Below are positions 35,171-46,458 of a stretch of 64,000 bases of DNA, one piece after another. Below the pieces are notes generated by a model. It did no database searches. It saw nothing but the letters and a program-made list of their open reading frames with translations, and was not told the DNA's origin. This stretch comes from Rotaria socialis (lineage: Eukaryota; Rotifera; Eurotatoria; Philodinida; Philodinidae): NCBI GenBank assembly GCA_905331475.1, contig CAJNYU010000291.1, positions 62,001 to 126,000 of the forward strand. Reading direction: 5' to 3'. Both the position numbers and the translations under genes were made by a program. How positions within the stretch are numbered: the first letter of the stretch is position 1; each line of letters begins with the position of its first letter.

Positions 35171-36734
35171 AATTTCTGTCTTTTTTAGTACAATAGGATG
35201 TATTAGGATTTTTTCAAATAATATAAAACAACAACAGAATGTGAATGAAATTTTAATTTGTGAAGCATAATCAGAAAAGCGCAAAATTGTTCTGGCATGA
35301 GGCAGATTTTTAGGAATCATCCATCAGGCATACTTGTGGAAAATAATGAATGAAATTATTTACAGATTGAAAACAGAATGTTGCTAATAATCTTATAAAA
35401 ATAAATGTACAAGAAGGAATAATTGTTTAAAGATGCCTGAAAAATAAATCAAGTTGCATTTATCAAATAAACTTGTCATTAGAGGACCCTTTGGAATTCT
35501 AGATCAACAAGAGAGATAGTATGATTCAATCAAGGTTTAGACAGTCAGTGTGTTTGTCTTCAAGTTGAATATTTTTATAGGCTTTTTTTTTAATAATGAA
35601 CTTTCGAGAAGCTTTATCTAAAGAGAGTTTTTCTTCGCATCAAAACTATGGCTTATTTGAATATCTTATCTTTTTGGCACTGATAAAAATGCAATCTATC
35701 TAAGTATGTTCTTCGTAACGTAAAAGATTAGCAGATGAAAGATAATGGTTTTGTTGAGTTGTTTGCATTCGAATAGATTTAGTTATTATTGAATGATTTA
35801 CTAAAACTCTGTTTGTTGAAGATTTCAGTGTTCTGTTTTTGACTATATCAACAACAACAACAACAACTGTTTACTGAGAATAATCAAATATCAGTTAACA
35901 GTATTCCATACCAATTCAAATATTTGTTTTGATTTAATCTCTGTAAAATATCTCTTCTCATATTAATTTAGCTACTATGATTGACTGGTGATGTTGTTAG
36001 ACACGTATCCTCAAGTTAATGTATGCAAAATTTAGCGTTACTAGCCACAGAACTGCTCAGGACAAATTTCAAACAGCTGTTTCCCTTCGACCACTCGTCC
36101 GATGTCATTCAAACTACACAATATCATATACCCAATTCTGTGGCGTCAGCCTGGAATTTTTGTATAGAATTACAACTATTTATAGGCCCGAGGAAGATAT
36201 GTTACTATATAAGCTGTCACTAGAGAGTATTTTGTATCACAAGGTAGATGATGAACAAGGATGTTCTTTTTTCTTATATTAGTTTATTTTTGTTTCACAT
36301 ACATTTCTCAAAACGTTTATCTGTTTTTTAATAATATATATTTATTAAAATTTTTTATACTTTATTTGTATGATTTTAAATAATAGAAATACGAAAAAAA
36401 GAAAGAACGAACTAGTTATAGAGACATAAAATGATAAATTTTAAGAGAAGAAAAAGAAGTAGAGTAGTGTGATTTGCGCATGCTCTATTGAAAAGACAAA
36501 GAAGAAGATAAAGAAATTTGTTTGTTTTAATAGTAAAGAGAAGAAGAAGTAAAAGCAAGTTATATTCTGTTGCCACCACTGCGCACACATACAAACTCAC
36601 ACAAAGGTGATAATGGGTTTAATAGACAAAAAAGAAAAGAAGAACGCCTTAGAAAAGCAAGATGTGTGTTGATATTCCTGCTGTTGCTGCGCTGTTACCA
36701 CAATCAATAAGAATAGTAAAGTTAATTGAAATTT
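35171..36734. other. Convergent intergenic region, COA7 and tropomyosin 3' flanks
   Basis: A minus-strand AATAAA (plus TTTATT at 36361-36366) about 370 bp beyond the tropomyosin stop is a likely poly(A) signal. Plus-strand frames at 36019-36282 show no domain. A short CAA/ACA triplet run is at about 35851-35867. Confidence 0.45.
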
Positions 36735-39542
36735 TTAATAACCCGACAATTCGTTCAATGTCATGTCGAGTTCTTCGCTTACGCTCTTGTACTTTTCCTT
36801 TTCGGCAAGTAATTCGTCTAAAAGAAAAAGAAAAAGAAAAATTAAAATTAAAAACCTCTCAATGGCAATCATCAAAGAAATAAATTTTATCACCAATCTA
36901 CACTTTATGTTTCAAACATTTACTTTGTATATACTCAACTAGCATACTGTCTCAAATATTCATATGCTTCGAATTAACATATTTAATATTCTTTGTGAAT
37001 CACTGATGCAAACAAATAACAAAACATATTGTTCATCGAAATCGTTACCTTCAAGACGATCGACTTCCTTTTGCAATTTAGCCATGGTACGTTCAGCTAA
37101 ATCAGCACGTTGTTCAGCCTAGAATTCATATTACATGTGTCTCTGTGTATTTCGTTCTGATAAAAATAAAATCTAACTTACATCTTTAAGACGTGATGTT
37201 AAATCACGGATTTGTTCTTCATAACTTTCTTCACGTTGCATAGCCTGGAGATAAATTTATTTTTTAAAATTAAATATTTTTGTTTCTAACAAAATCGAGA
37301 TCACCTCTTGTTCAGAAACTTCAAGTGATTTCATATTGTTACCAACAACTTTGAGTTCTTCTTCAAGTTCAAGAATTTTTCTAAATAAAATAATTAATAA
37401 ATATTTTAAATTGAATTTATTAACAATAAGAAAACCAAAGACAAACAAAATCATGCATACGTGTCATATTTTTAAATATGGCTTTCAAATTTAGTTTCAC
37501 ATCATTTACATGCCGTCGAAAATAAAATATATAATCATCATGCTGAAAATAGATTGTAAAAAAAACAATAGCAAACTTCATCGGTATCAAAAAATCAACA
37601 ATAGGAAGAAACCATGAATATAACTTACGCTTCGGCAGCTTCAGCACGATCTTCAGCACGTTCCAAATCGACTTCCATAATGGCAATACGACGTGCGACC
37701 TGAGAATGATGGAAAAAATAAGTTTTTTTTATCAAAATTCTACTTTACAAAAAATTTACCTCATCGTATTTTCGATCGGAATCTTCAGCAATGAGTTGTG
37801 CTTCAGCCAATTGTTGTTCAAGTGTAGCAATACGTTCATCATCTTGATATGTACGCTGTTCAAGACCTTTGCGACCACTAAAGATTTAAAGATAAATTAA
37901 ATTAAATTAAATTTCAGTTGTTGGTTTTTGTGTTGAAAAATGTTTATTTTCACATTACCGTTCACTTTCATCAGCTGCATGTGAAGCTTCATCAAGTTTT
38001 TGTGTTGTTTGTGTAAGACGTTCTTCAGCACGTTCGAGATCTTCCTCAACTAATTGTAAACGACGTTGAAGTCCAGCTAATTCGGCTTCAGCCTAAAATT
38101 ACAAATTATTATTTATCATTAAAAAAACAATGTTCTAAAAATAACAGTTATTTATTTCATATTTTAACAAGAGTATGATTTTCATTTCTTATTTATGAAA
38201 ATACTAGATCTATTCTTATACTACACATGGATATGATAAAATATAACCGGAAGCCATATTGACTAGATAGACGCCGGCATACGGTAGGATTGACAATGTC
38301 GAATGTTCTCGACGCTTATGCGTTTCTAAATGTTTACCTCTTTTAATACATTTATAATATCTGTTACTTCGGTTTGCATAATGGAAATTTTTAAATTGAA
38401 TGTTATTTGAGACGAATAAGGTGAGACTTGATATTTTTCACAACCGGGTTTTACTGGACGACGAGAAGTTTTTACTGATGAAGAAGAATTTGATGCTGAT
38501 GAGGATGATGACGATGAAGAAGAAATTGAACACGTCATTTCATTATCATCTGATGATAATTGAAATGTGTCATCATCATTATCATTCAAACGGTAATGAC
38601 GTAAACGTTCATTATCATAGAATTTCTGACGGATTTGTTTGATTCGTTCATTATGTAAAATATTCGATATAATATAATTTGATCGTTGTACTGGTTGTTG
38701 ATAGGCTTGCAAACGTGATTTTGATGCTGAGGAACGATTTGTTTTATTTTTATTTGTTTTTGTTGTTTGTGGCGGTGGCGGTGGTGGCGGTGGTGGTGGA
38801 TGACGATTTTTAAATAAGTTATAAAATTCAATGGCATTTATCTGGCCTTTAGCCAATAGTACACTTAGATTATCTTGTGTCATGATTGTTAGTTTGTTTT
38901 TTTTTGGAAAAATCTTCGTTCTTCTATACGGATTGATGTTATTTCTCGGTTATAAATAGATAGATGTATGTATGTATGAATAGATATACGCATATTATTT
39001 CTGAGGAAAAAACGCGAACAAGAGTAATACTCTCGACAACGACTGTTCGGATAATCGGAGAAGAAAAGAGAAAAGAAAAATAGATAGAGAGAAAGGTTTG
39101 GTATATACGTATAGAATTGAAGATGTATGTCGTGAGGCGAACGTAAAAAGAAAAAAACAGAAACGCAAAAGAAAAATAAACGAGGCTTACATCGGTAGCA
39201 GCTTTCTCTTTGGCTTCAAGTTTTGCGTTGGCTTCACCTAATTGTTCTTGAGCAGCATCAAGTTCAGCTTCGATCTGTTGGATTTTTTTTTGTAAAGCAT
39301 TACTTTCTTCTTCGGACTAATAATAATGTTAAACATAATCAATTATGTATTAATACAAAAGAAAAACAAGCAAATAAATGAAATTGACTAAAACTTACTG
39401 CTTTAAGTTTTTCTTCAAAATCCTTTTGACGTTGTTCGGCTTGCTCGGCACGATCGACGGCATTTTCCTTTTCAAGTTTCATAGCTTGCATTTTCTTTTT
39501 GATGGAGTCCATCGTAGCAGTTGTATTGGCGTTTGACGACAT
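36735..39542 (-). CDS. TPM: Tropomyosin, long (284-residue-type) isoform
   Basis: Nine minus-strand exons (39542-39399, 39316-39191, 38092-37959, 37877-37760, 37699-37629, 37380-37305, 37244-37182, 37118-37049, 36817-36735) give 294 residues. From the second Met ([18 protein letters not shown]) the protein is exactly 284 residues, the canonical length; the first ten ([10 protein letters not shown]) are an extra N-terminal extension. The coiled coil is unbroken, with family signatures [45 protein letters not shown] and [18 protein letters not shown], ending NELSGY. Tropomyosin polymerises head to tail along actin and gates myosin access. Exon borders match the classic animal tropomyosin pattern. 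A second first exon lies in intron 2 (38338-38883). Which Met is used is unresolved; the extension would disturb N-terminal overlap. Confidence 0.93.
38338..38883 (-). CDS. TPM: Alternative first exon of tropomyosin with a disordered N-terminus
   Basis: This 182-codon open frame inside tropomyosin intron 2 ends [10 protein letters not shown] at a GTAAAC donor in phase 0, exactly matching the acceptor phase of exon 3 (AEAELAGLQ…). Spliced on, it would give an isoform of about 386 residues lacking the products of exons 1 and 2. Animal tropomyosins commonly use a second promoter and a first exon at this same gene position to make short isoforms. Here the exon is much longer than usual: it begins [20 protein letters not shown], then a run of ten prolines, a Lys/Arg/Gln-rich part and a serine run. 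The last residues from MQTEVTDI could be a shorter start that keeps only the helical part. Nothing but position and phase proves its use. Confidence 0.6.
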
Positions 39543-40745
39543 TTTTTACCAGTGTGGCTTTTAATGATTATAATTTAATTGTTAAAAAGAAATTCAATAT
39601 TGAATTAGATAATTACACTTCCAACAGATCTTAAAATAAGAAACAAGTATATATACATTACGATGAAAAACTAAGCAAATATAAAATATTTTTGCAGTAC
39701 AGATAACTGAAGACTAATGATAGGATAAAAAAAAAGAAGAAAGATATTACTCTACTGTATAAACGGAAACGATTGTGTCCAATACATATACAGAACCTAC
39801 GAGAAGAAAAAAAGCCGATGCACGGTTCGTGATGCCTACGCTGTAGATGATAATAACAACAACAACAAAATCGCTAAAAATGTGGTATAAAGGAGTACTC
39901 TCTTTCCTTCTAGGGCGCCTTTACAGACTAACATCGCTCTATGTAGGCGGTAGTGGTAGGCACTGATGATGAAGAGAAAAAAAATTGCGGTTTATTAGTT
40001 ACGTATACATACATATATATATATATATATAGATAGATAGATATATAGATATAAGGACGCATCTGAGTATGGATAACGAATAGATTTAGCATCTTTTGCG
40101 TTTCTCTCTCTATGTTTACTTGTCATCAATAGAACAGCCATCGATGGCGATATAGTTCTTTGTACATTACCATTTTTCTTCAAACTATATTTTTGCCTTT
40201 TTCTCTTCTCTGCTCAGTATTGTACAAACGATAGATGTTATATAGAGGAGGAGAGAATCTAAAAATATTTATACTGCAGAACAACGGCAACGGTGCCGAC
40301 AGCGTGTTACTTAACGATGCTAACATTTTCTCGATTTATACTCTGCATTTGTCGGATAAGATCGAAAAAAACACATTGGTACTAGAAAGGATACGATCTA
40401 ACTAAGAAGAGAAAGCGAGAAAAATTCTTATGTACGTAATGTTATCATTTGCTGTTAAGAAGAAGAGAAAAAAAATGATCGAGTCTTCTTCTCTTAGCTA
40501 TTGCAACTACTCTTGTCTTAACTATGTATCTACGTGTCCATATATTGATATAGGGGGGGGGGGGGGGGGGGAAATCTCTGTTGTCGAACACAACATATTA
40601 CATTATCATCCTAATAGAAAAAAATGCACTTATATTTTCTAATACGGAACAAGAAAATGTACAAAACAACGAGTATACGAGAAGCATCTGATAATAGAAC
40701 ACACAAAAATATGGGAGGAAAAAGAAGAAGTTCGTTTTTTTGTTT
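39543..40745. other. Region between forkhead 3' end and tropomyosin promoter
   Basis: Probably holds the tropomyosin main promoter and the forkhead 3'UTR (both genes on the minus strand). It contains a (TA)n/(TAGA)n microsatellite at about 40012-40053 and a 19-G homopolymer at 40553-40571. No coding signal. Confidence 0.5.
40553..40571 (+). repeat. G19 homopolymer tract
   Basis: Nineteen consecutive guanines in otherwise AT-rich DNA, about 175 bp beyond the forkhead stop codon. It could form a G-quadruplex in DNA or, on the complementary C-rich strand, an i-motif. Its length is prone to sequencing error. Confidence 0.9.
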
Positions 40746-41926
40746 TTATCGATGATTAGTTGAATTATAATAACCATTTGTGGTATTTTGTGTGTCATAG
40801 AATGATGATAATTGATTTGAGTAGCATGGAAATGGTATAGACGATGATGTCATAGTGAACGGATCATGAACAGGTTGTGTTATCGTAGTTGTTTGAGGTG
40901 GTGGCGGTGGCGGAGGAATCCAAGATGATGTTGATGCAAATGAATAATCTTGATGATAATGTTGTGGATACATATTTGATGTTGTTGTTGATGGTATATG
41001 ATCATAATCAAATGAAGATGATGTTTCTCCTTCGCCTGAACTACTATTTGTTGAACTTGATGCATGTATTAGTTTTGTTGGAGATAATTTTGAGCGTATT
41101 TTAAAACGTGTCGATCGACGTAAAAAGCTCGTTCCATTACCAAACATACTTTTAGCATCTTGATGTAAAGCCCAATAATTTCCTTTACTTTTATTTCCCG
41201 ATGATGAACGACTGTCTGCTGATGTTCGTGAAACTTTAACAAAACAATCATTTAATGATAAATTATGTCGAATTGAATTTTGCCAACGTTGTGCAGTTTG
41301 TTCAGTAAAAAATGGATAACGATCTTGAATAAATTTATAGATTTCTAATAAACAACAAAATAATATTGATGAAAATTTTTCGAAATATAAAACAAAAAAT
41401 ATTAGATGATTTACCATTCAGTGTCATTTTACCATCTTTAGAATTTTCAATAGCTAATGTTATAAGAGCAATATATGAGTCTAAACAAAAGGACATCATA
41501 GAATTATAGTAAATATACGTTGTTATTCTTTTTCTATTCTTACAGGGTGGTTTGACATCAACACCAAATCGTCGACCTTGTTGCGACAGTGTTGATGTAC
41601 CTAATTCAATAGAGTAAAAATAATAAATAAATAAAAATAGAAAATCTATATTTACCTGATAATTTCGATACATCAATGTCATTTGTTTCAGTAACTAAAC
41701 CATTCATAATTGCTTCTTTAGCCTCTTTTTCTGTAATTTGTGTTTTTGTTTTCGATGAACCAATTTTCATTCGATGATGTTTTCCATTGATTTTCTTCGT
41801 TGGTTTTTCTATATGAAATTCTGGTAACGAATAAGACAAATAATTTGTTGAACTAGAAGCTGGCTCTGATAGTAGACGATTATGTTCATGTAAAGGACCA
41901 TGAGAAAGATAATAATTATCGTTCAT
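40746..41926 (-). CDS. Forkhead-box transcription factor
   Basis: Four minus-strand exons (41926-41656, 41600-41544, 41480-41415, 41344-40746) give 330 residues. The forkhead domain begins at about residue 103 with [16 protein letters not shown] and continues [17 protein letters not shown], recognition helix [18 protein letters not shown], and [14 protein letters not shown] with the C-terminal wing [10 protein letters not shown]. It is a sequence-specific DNA-binding protein. Wing 1 is longer than usual, with a Ser-rich insert ([12 protein letters not shown]) where most family members have a short basic turn. The C-terminal third is Ser/Thr/His/Gln-rich with a run of seven prolines. I could not assign a subclass with confidence; the domain has features of the FoxD/E/Q-like group. 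Large non-coding flanks on both sides fit a developmental regulator. Confidence 0.9.
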
Positions 41927-44900
41927 TTTTATATTATTGGCAAATATATGTATTGCAAACGAATAATGAATATTGAACTACCGTAATTTTGGCGAGAGAA
42001 AAATGTGATTCTTTGAATAAATATTGACTTGTAACAATATACATATACATATATATATATATATAGTCTGTATTTTTTTCTGTTTCTGTTAAATAGCCAA
42101 TAACTTACACTTGAAAAATTGTCACCAAATGTCACGATTGGCTAACTGGAGAAGAATGTGAAACGATTTTTTTTCTCTTCTATTAAAACATCAGTCAAGA
42201 ATTGTTTTTTCTCTTCGTATACTAATTTAGAGAAATGTTTGTTATGGATAAAATATTGTGATGATAAACTATTGATCCTGGAGAAGTTCAATAATTTCAA
42301 GTAATATTTAACTAGTGGTCTCTTCAAAATGAGAATTAACTTGCTCTTGTCTTTGAAAATTTTCACTTTTCCTCAACAAAACCGAACAATGTTCTTTGCT
42401 TGCTTTCGTTCTTCAATGCTTGCAGCAAGGTTCTATTTTTTAAAAGACTTTGTTTTGAAAGTTTCTTTCCTACAAATTGAATGAATTGAATTGAAAATTT
42501 TCTGTTCAACGAAAATTTCATGCTCGTGAAAAAATCTCCAAGATATTGTTTTCAATTGGTAGACACAGATTAAATTAAAATTGCTTCGAAAACAAAAGAT
42601 TCATTTTCAAACAACATGTTGATCTTGATAAATAGATTTCGTTTTCTACGTCATAATTTGATCTATAATACAAATCGGCTTTCGTTCTCTCTTGTTTGAT
42701 AGTATTTCATTCGACTGATCACTCTGATTTGATCCCTCTTGTTTCATTTTACGCACACAACAATCCACACGTTTCTTTTACTGTCTGTTAGCCGACAACA
42801 AATGATTTCATTTAATTTCAAACGATTCGGCAAAGTCAAGTTCGTTTTTTATGAATGAGCAAAGTGAACAAGGATATAATACAAAATTATCGGTCGGCTT
42901 ATTTCGGTTAAGAGGAGTTGATAGAATAATGGTGGTAAAAATGGTCCTTATTTTTAAGTCTATAAATGGGTGAGCACTTTTCTCTCTCACTCTCACTCTT
43001 GTTCATATAGACTAATCCTTATTACGTCTTTGATGTAATAGATGATGTGGTGTAAGTTGCCAGTGAGACAAAATTGCTTTCCTCACTTGGAAGAGGATAG
43101 CAACAAGGAAAATGGCTAACGACGCCTAATTGCTGTATACTTCCTGCTAGAAGTGTTATGCATGTTCGAACACTTTCTCCTCCTATTGTTATGAAAAATA
43201 TTGTTGTCTCTCTAGAGAAAAAGAAATAAAAACAACAAAACTGTCAGTTCGATCAGGTGAATAGAAAGAGTTACAAACAAACAATCGATCAATTTTTTTT
43301 CAATGTGTGATGAAACAACAATTTTATTTACGACAATATGAATTTTCAATTTAAAACTTCTATTATTATCTAATTATTTACTTTCACCGGGAAAAAATTT
43401 ATAGGCAGAGATGTATTCGATTTCTCTCATGAATACCCGCTTTTCGTATTCGTTTTGTTGTAGCCATAGACATCCATCATGAGCCGCAATGTTTACGTAG
43501 CATCTTTCATACAGTTATACATGTCGTTCCGAAAATGATCCATCTCTCACCTCACTCTTCTTTTCTCACGTGTGCTTTATGCATGTTAATGTCGGGTGCC
43601 TAATTCATATTCGTCATATAGAAAACAATAAGAAGCAATAACGATGATTCCTTCTTTAAACATATTTCTCTATTGTTAGATAGAAGTGAAAACAAATTGA
43701 ATCAGACATTGCTATTACCGACGTACTGAAATAAGATAATTATGATATTCCATTAACAAAATGATAATTCGAGAAAAAGAATTCTTCTCTCCGATGCTAA
43801 TAATAACAGTCATCGAGTTCAACTAATGAAAAGTTTGCACAAGTTTTTTGTTCTATGTTATCTTGTTACCTGTAGTATGTTATCAAATCTGTTCAATACT
43901 GTTTGATGGCATCCATAAAATTAACGCTTGCAACAATGCTGTACGTTATGGGAATTAAGCAAATAACAAAAAAAAGAACAATGAAGACAACTTTAAATGT
44001 AGATTTACTTTCCTCGACTGAACGTGATTAGATTTTGACTTATTTTAAAATGTATCTTTCGAGGTATGTTCTACTTATGGAGCATAGATTATAAATTAAT
44101 ATATGTACCTACAAACAGTAAAGAAACAAAACAAATGGAACAATGTCGCTGATGTTGGAAAATAATTTGAGAATTGCTCTCGCTTCTCAGCTAGAGTACA
44201 TGTATGATTAGATTGGAGAAGTGTGAATTTCGTTATTTTTGACGTCGACATCGTCTAGAATAGAGTATTTAGAAACTACAGTTCTATGACAAGTTTTGCT
44301 CTGGTTTCATGAGTTTATTCACTTTGAAAATGTTTTTCTACGCGCATTGAAAACAAATGGAAGGAACCTACCTAATTGTGAAATTATAAATTTTGCATAG
44401 TCTTTATCATAATATCTTATACGATTATATAATTTCATTCTAATAACTTCTAACAAGAATACACAGTGATGTCTTTTGGCGATTACTTTTAGCCAGCAAA
44501 ATATGTCATCGTATTGTTTTATTTTATTTTTTTCTCTAAAAATAAGAAAGAAATTTAAGAAGATTTTTTAAATAAAACTAGAGCAAGTACTTTCTTTCGG
44601 GCAAATAAACGAGTTTGAAAATAAATAATACAATTGCTCCACTTCATTGTATAATTAAATTCGACGGTTTCACAACAAGAAAGCAGAGAGAACGAAAAGA
44701 ACGTAGCTCGATGCATTAACGCATGCCTATTTTTAACTTTGTACTTTGAAATTAGCGTCGTATATAAATTATTGCAGTAATAAAATTTGAGATTTTGCAA
44801 ATGAATTTCTCAGGAGTTTTTCAGTAAAGCAAAACGGTGTCGCTTTTGACAAATTCCTCGTTTAATTCTCTAGTAATTTGAATCGACGAAGCAGCAACAT

Positions 44901-46458
44901 TTAGTTCTTTAGGAACTATGGAAATGAATTTATTTAGATCAACGTAGAAGGGGCACCTCTATAATTACTTGTGCTACTTATTGAGCCTGTGTATTGATCT
45001 GAAAGATTTTATAATCAATTCTAAAAAGAGATTTTCTTGACAAGAAAACAATATTACATACGAATCAACAAAATACGATGAAATATTCTAGAAATCGTAT
45101 TTTCTCAGGGGTTCTAATATTGATATAGATATGCAAAAGTATTACGTCAGAGAAATCTTGCATCCATGTTCTTTTGTTTTTTAAGCTGAAAAAATCATGA
45201 ATGATTAAAGTGCAAGAAGTTGCTTTTATATTTGTATTTATTGGAAAAACTAAAATTTAAAATAATTTAAAAAGATTAAATTCAATAATAAAATGACGCT
45301 TCGAGAGAATATTTAACTATTTTACTCTTTTTTTTTGAGAAATTTTGGAAAGATTTTACTTTTTTCTCTCATTCATGACCAATTTCTACTAATTATATCC
45401 TTGGTGTAAATCTTTTACATTTAACCATCTATATTTTTAGATAAAAAAAAATCAAGGTTCACGTCAATATTAGATTTTGTTACAATAAAGGTATTAAATT
45501 ATCAATCAATCATGCTAGAAACAAAAAAGGTTCAGTTATTAGTAAAAATAGAAAAATCAGAAGTAGAAACAAAAAAGCGCACAAATCATAATAGCGTGAC
45601 AGCAGTTATTATCGTGATTCAATGTTATCAACATCCATGACATGTGTTGTCTCTACGTCAAATTAGTTACAAAAATAGATAAAAAAAACTGAACAAGATA
45701 TGCAAAAAAACGGAAATAAAGATCTATTGTTGCAAAGATATAAAAAAAAACGTAACTGTAGAGATGAGTAAATATAAACGTAACTGGTCAGATAAAATAA
45801 ATCTTGTTACTCAATAATATTGTTCATCATAAGATGATCATTATTTGTCTGCCCGTAGGATTATTGACACAAAAAGAACAATAGTTTTTCTCCTGTTCAT
45901 GTGATTAAATACAGAACAGTTCAATTGTATGAATAGTATCAAGTATTATTTAGAGAAAAAAAGACATCTTTGATAGGATAGAACCAGAATTTCCTCCGTG
46001 TGTTCATTAAATTTTATCTGTATTCTATTCTAATCTACAGTGCGACACGTGTCGTTCCTTTTATCTTTCTCGCTTCCTTGTCGTCTGTAACAGATTGATT
46101 TCATTTAATTGTATTATTCATGTTCTTTTACAGCTTGCCTTTTGTGAATGCACATCTCAACTATATGCAACACTTTTTTACGTACATATGCTCGCTCTAT
46201 TCCTTCTTACTCGATACGTAGTAGCTAGCATGATAAGAAATAGACAACAATACAACAAGAAAAAAGGAAGAACGAGAACAAGAGACAAAAAAAAGAGAGG
46301 ATAAAGAAGAAGCGAAAGAGAACACTAGTATTTTTCTTCATATAAAGTGATTCAATCGAACGTACTTTTTTTCTTTTTCTCTGTTATCATACTTTAACAT
46401 AGATATCTCTTGAAATTTTGTTGGTCATTTTATTCAACACTTTCATCAACATAAAACG
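41927..46458. other. 4.5-kb gene-poor region between forkhead and Pellino
   Basis: No coding exon is recognisable. A (TA)n tract lies at about 42043-42065, just upstream of the forkhead gene (which reads leftward). Several short frames (42142-42366, 44555-44800, 46095-46304) lack domains. Because the genes on either side are divergent, both promoters must lie here, and the length suggests room for forkhead enhancers. Confidence 0.45.

Noticed and set aside
36019..36282. Two overlapping plus-strand frames of 66-87 codons
   Set aside because: I considered a retrotransposon tail, but no conserved reverse-transcriptase or nuclease motif is visible.
46095..46304. 69-codon plus-strand frame upstream of Pellino
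   Set aside because: Ends in simple Arg/Lys-rich sequence, no domain, and not joined in phase to Pellino exon 1.
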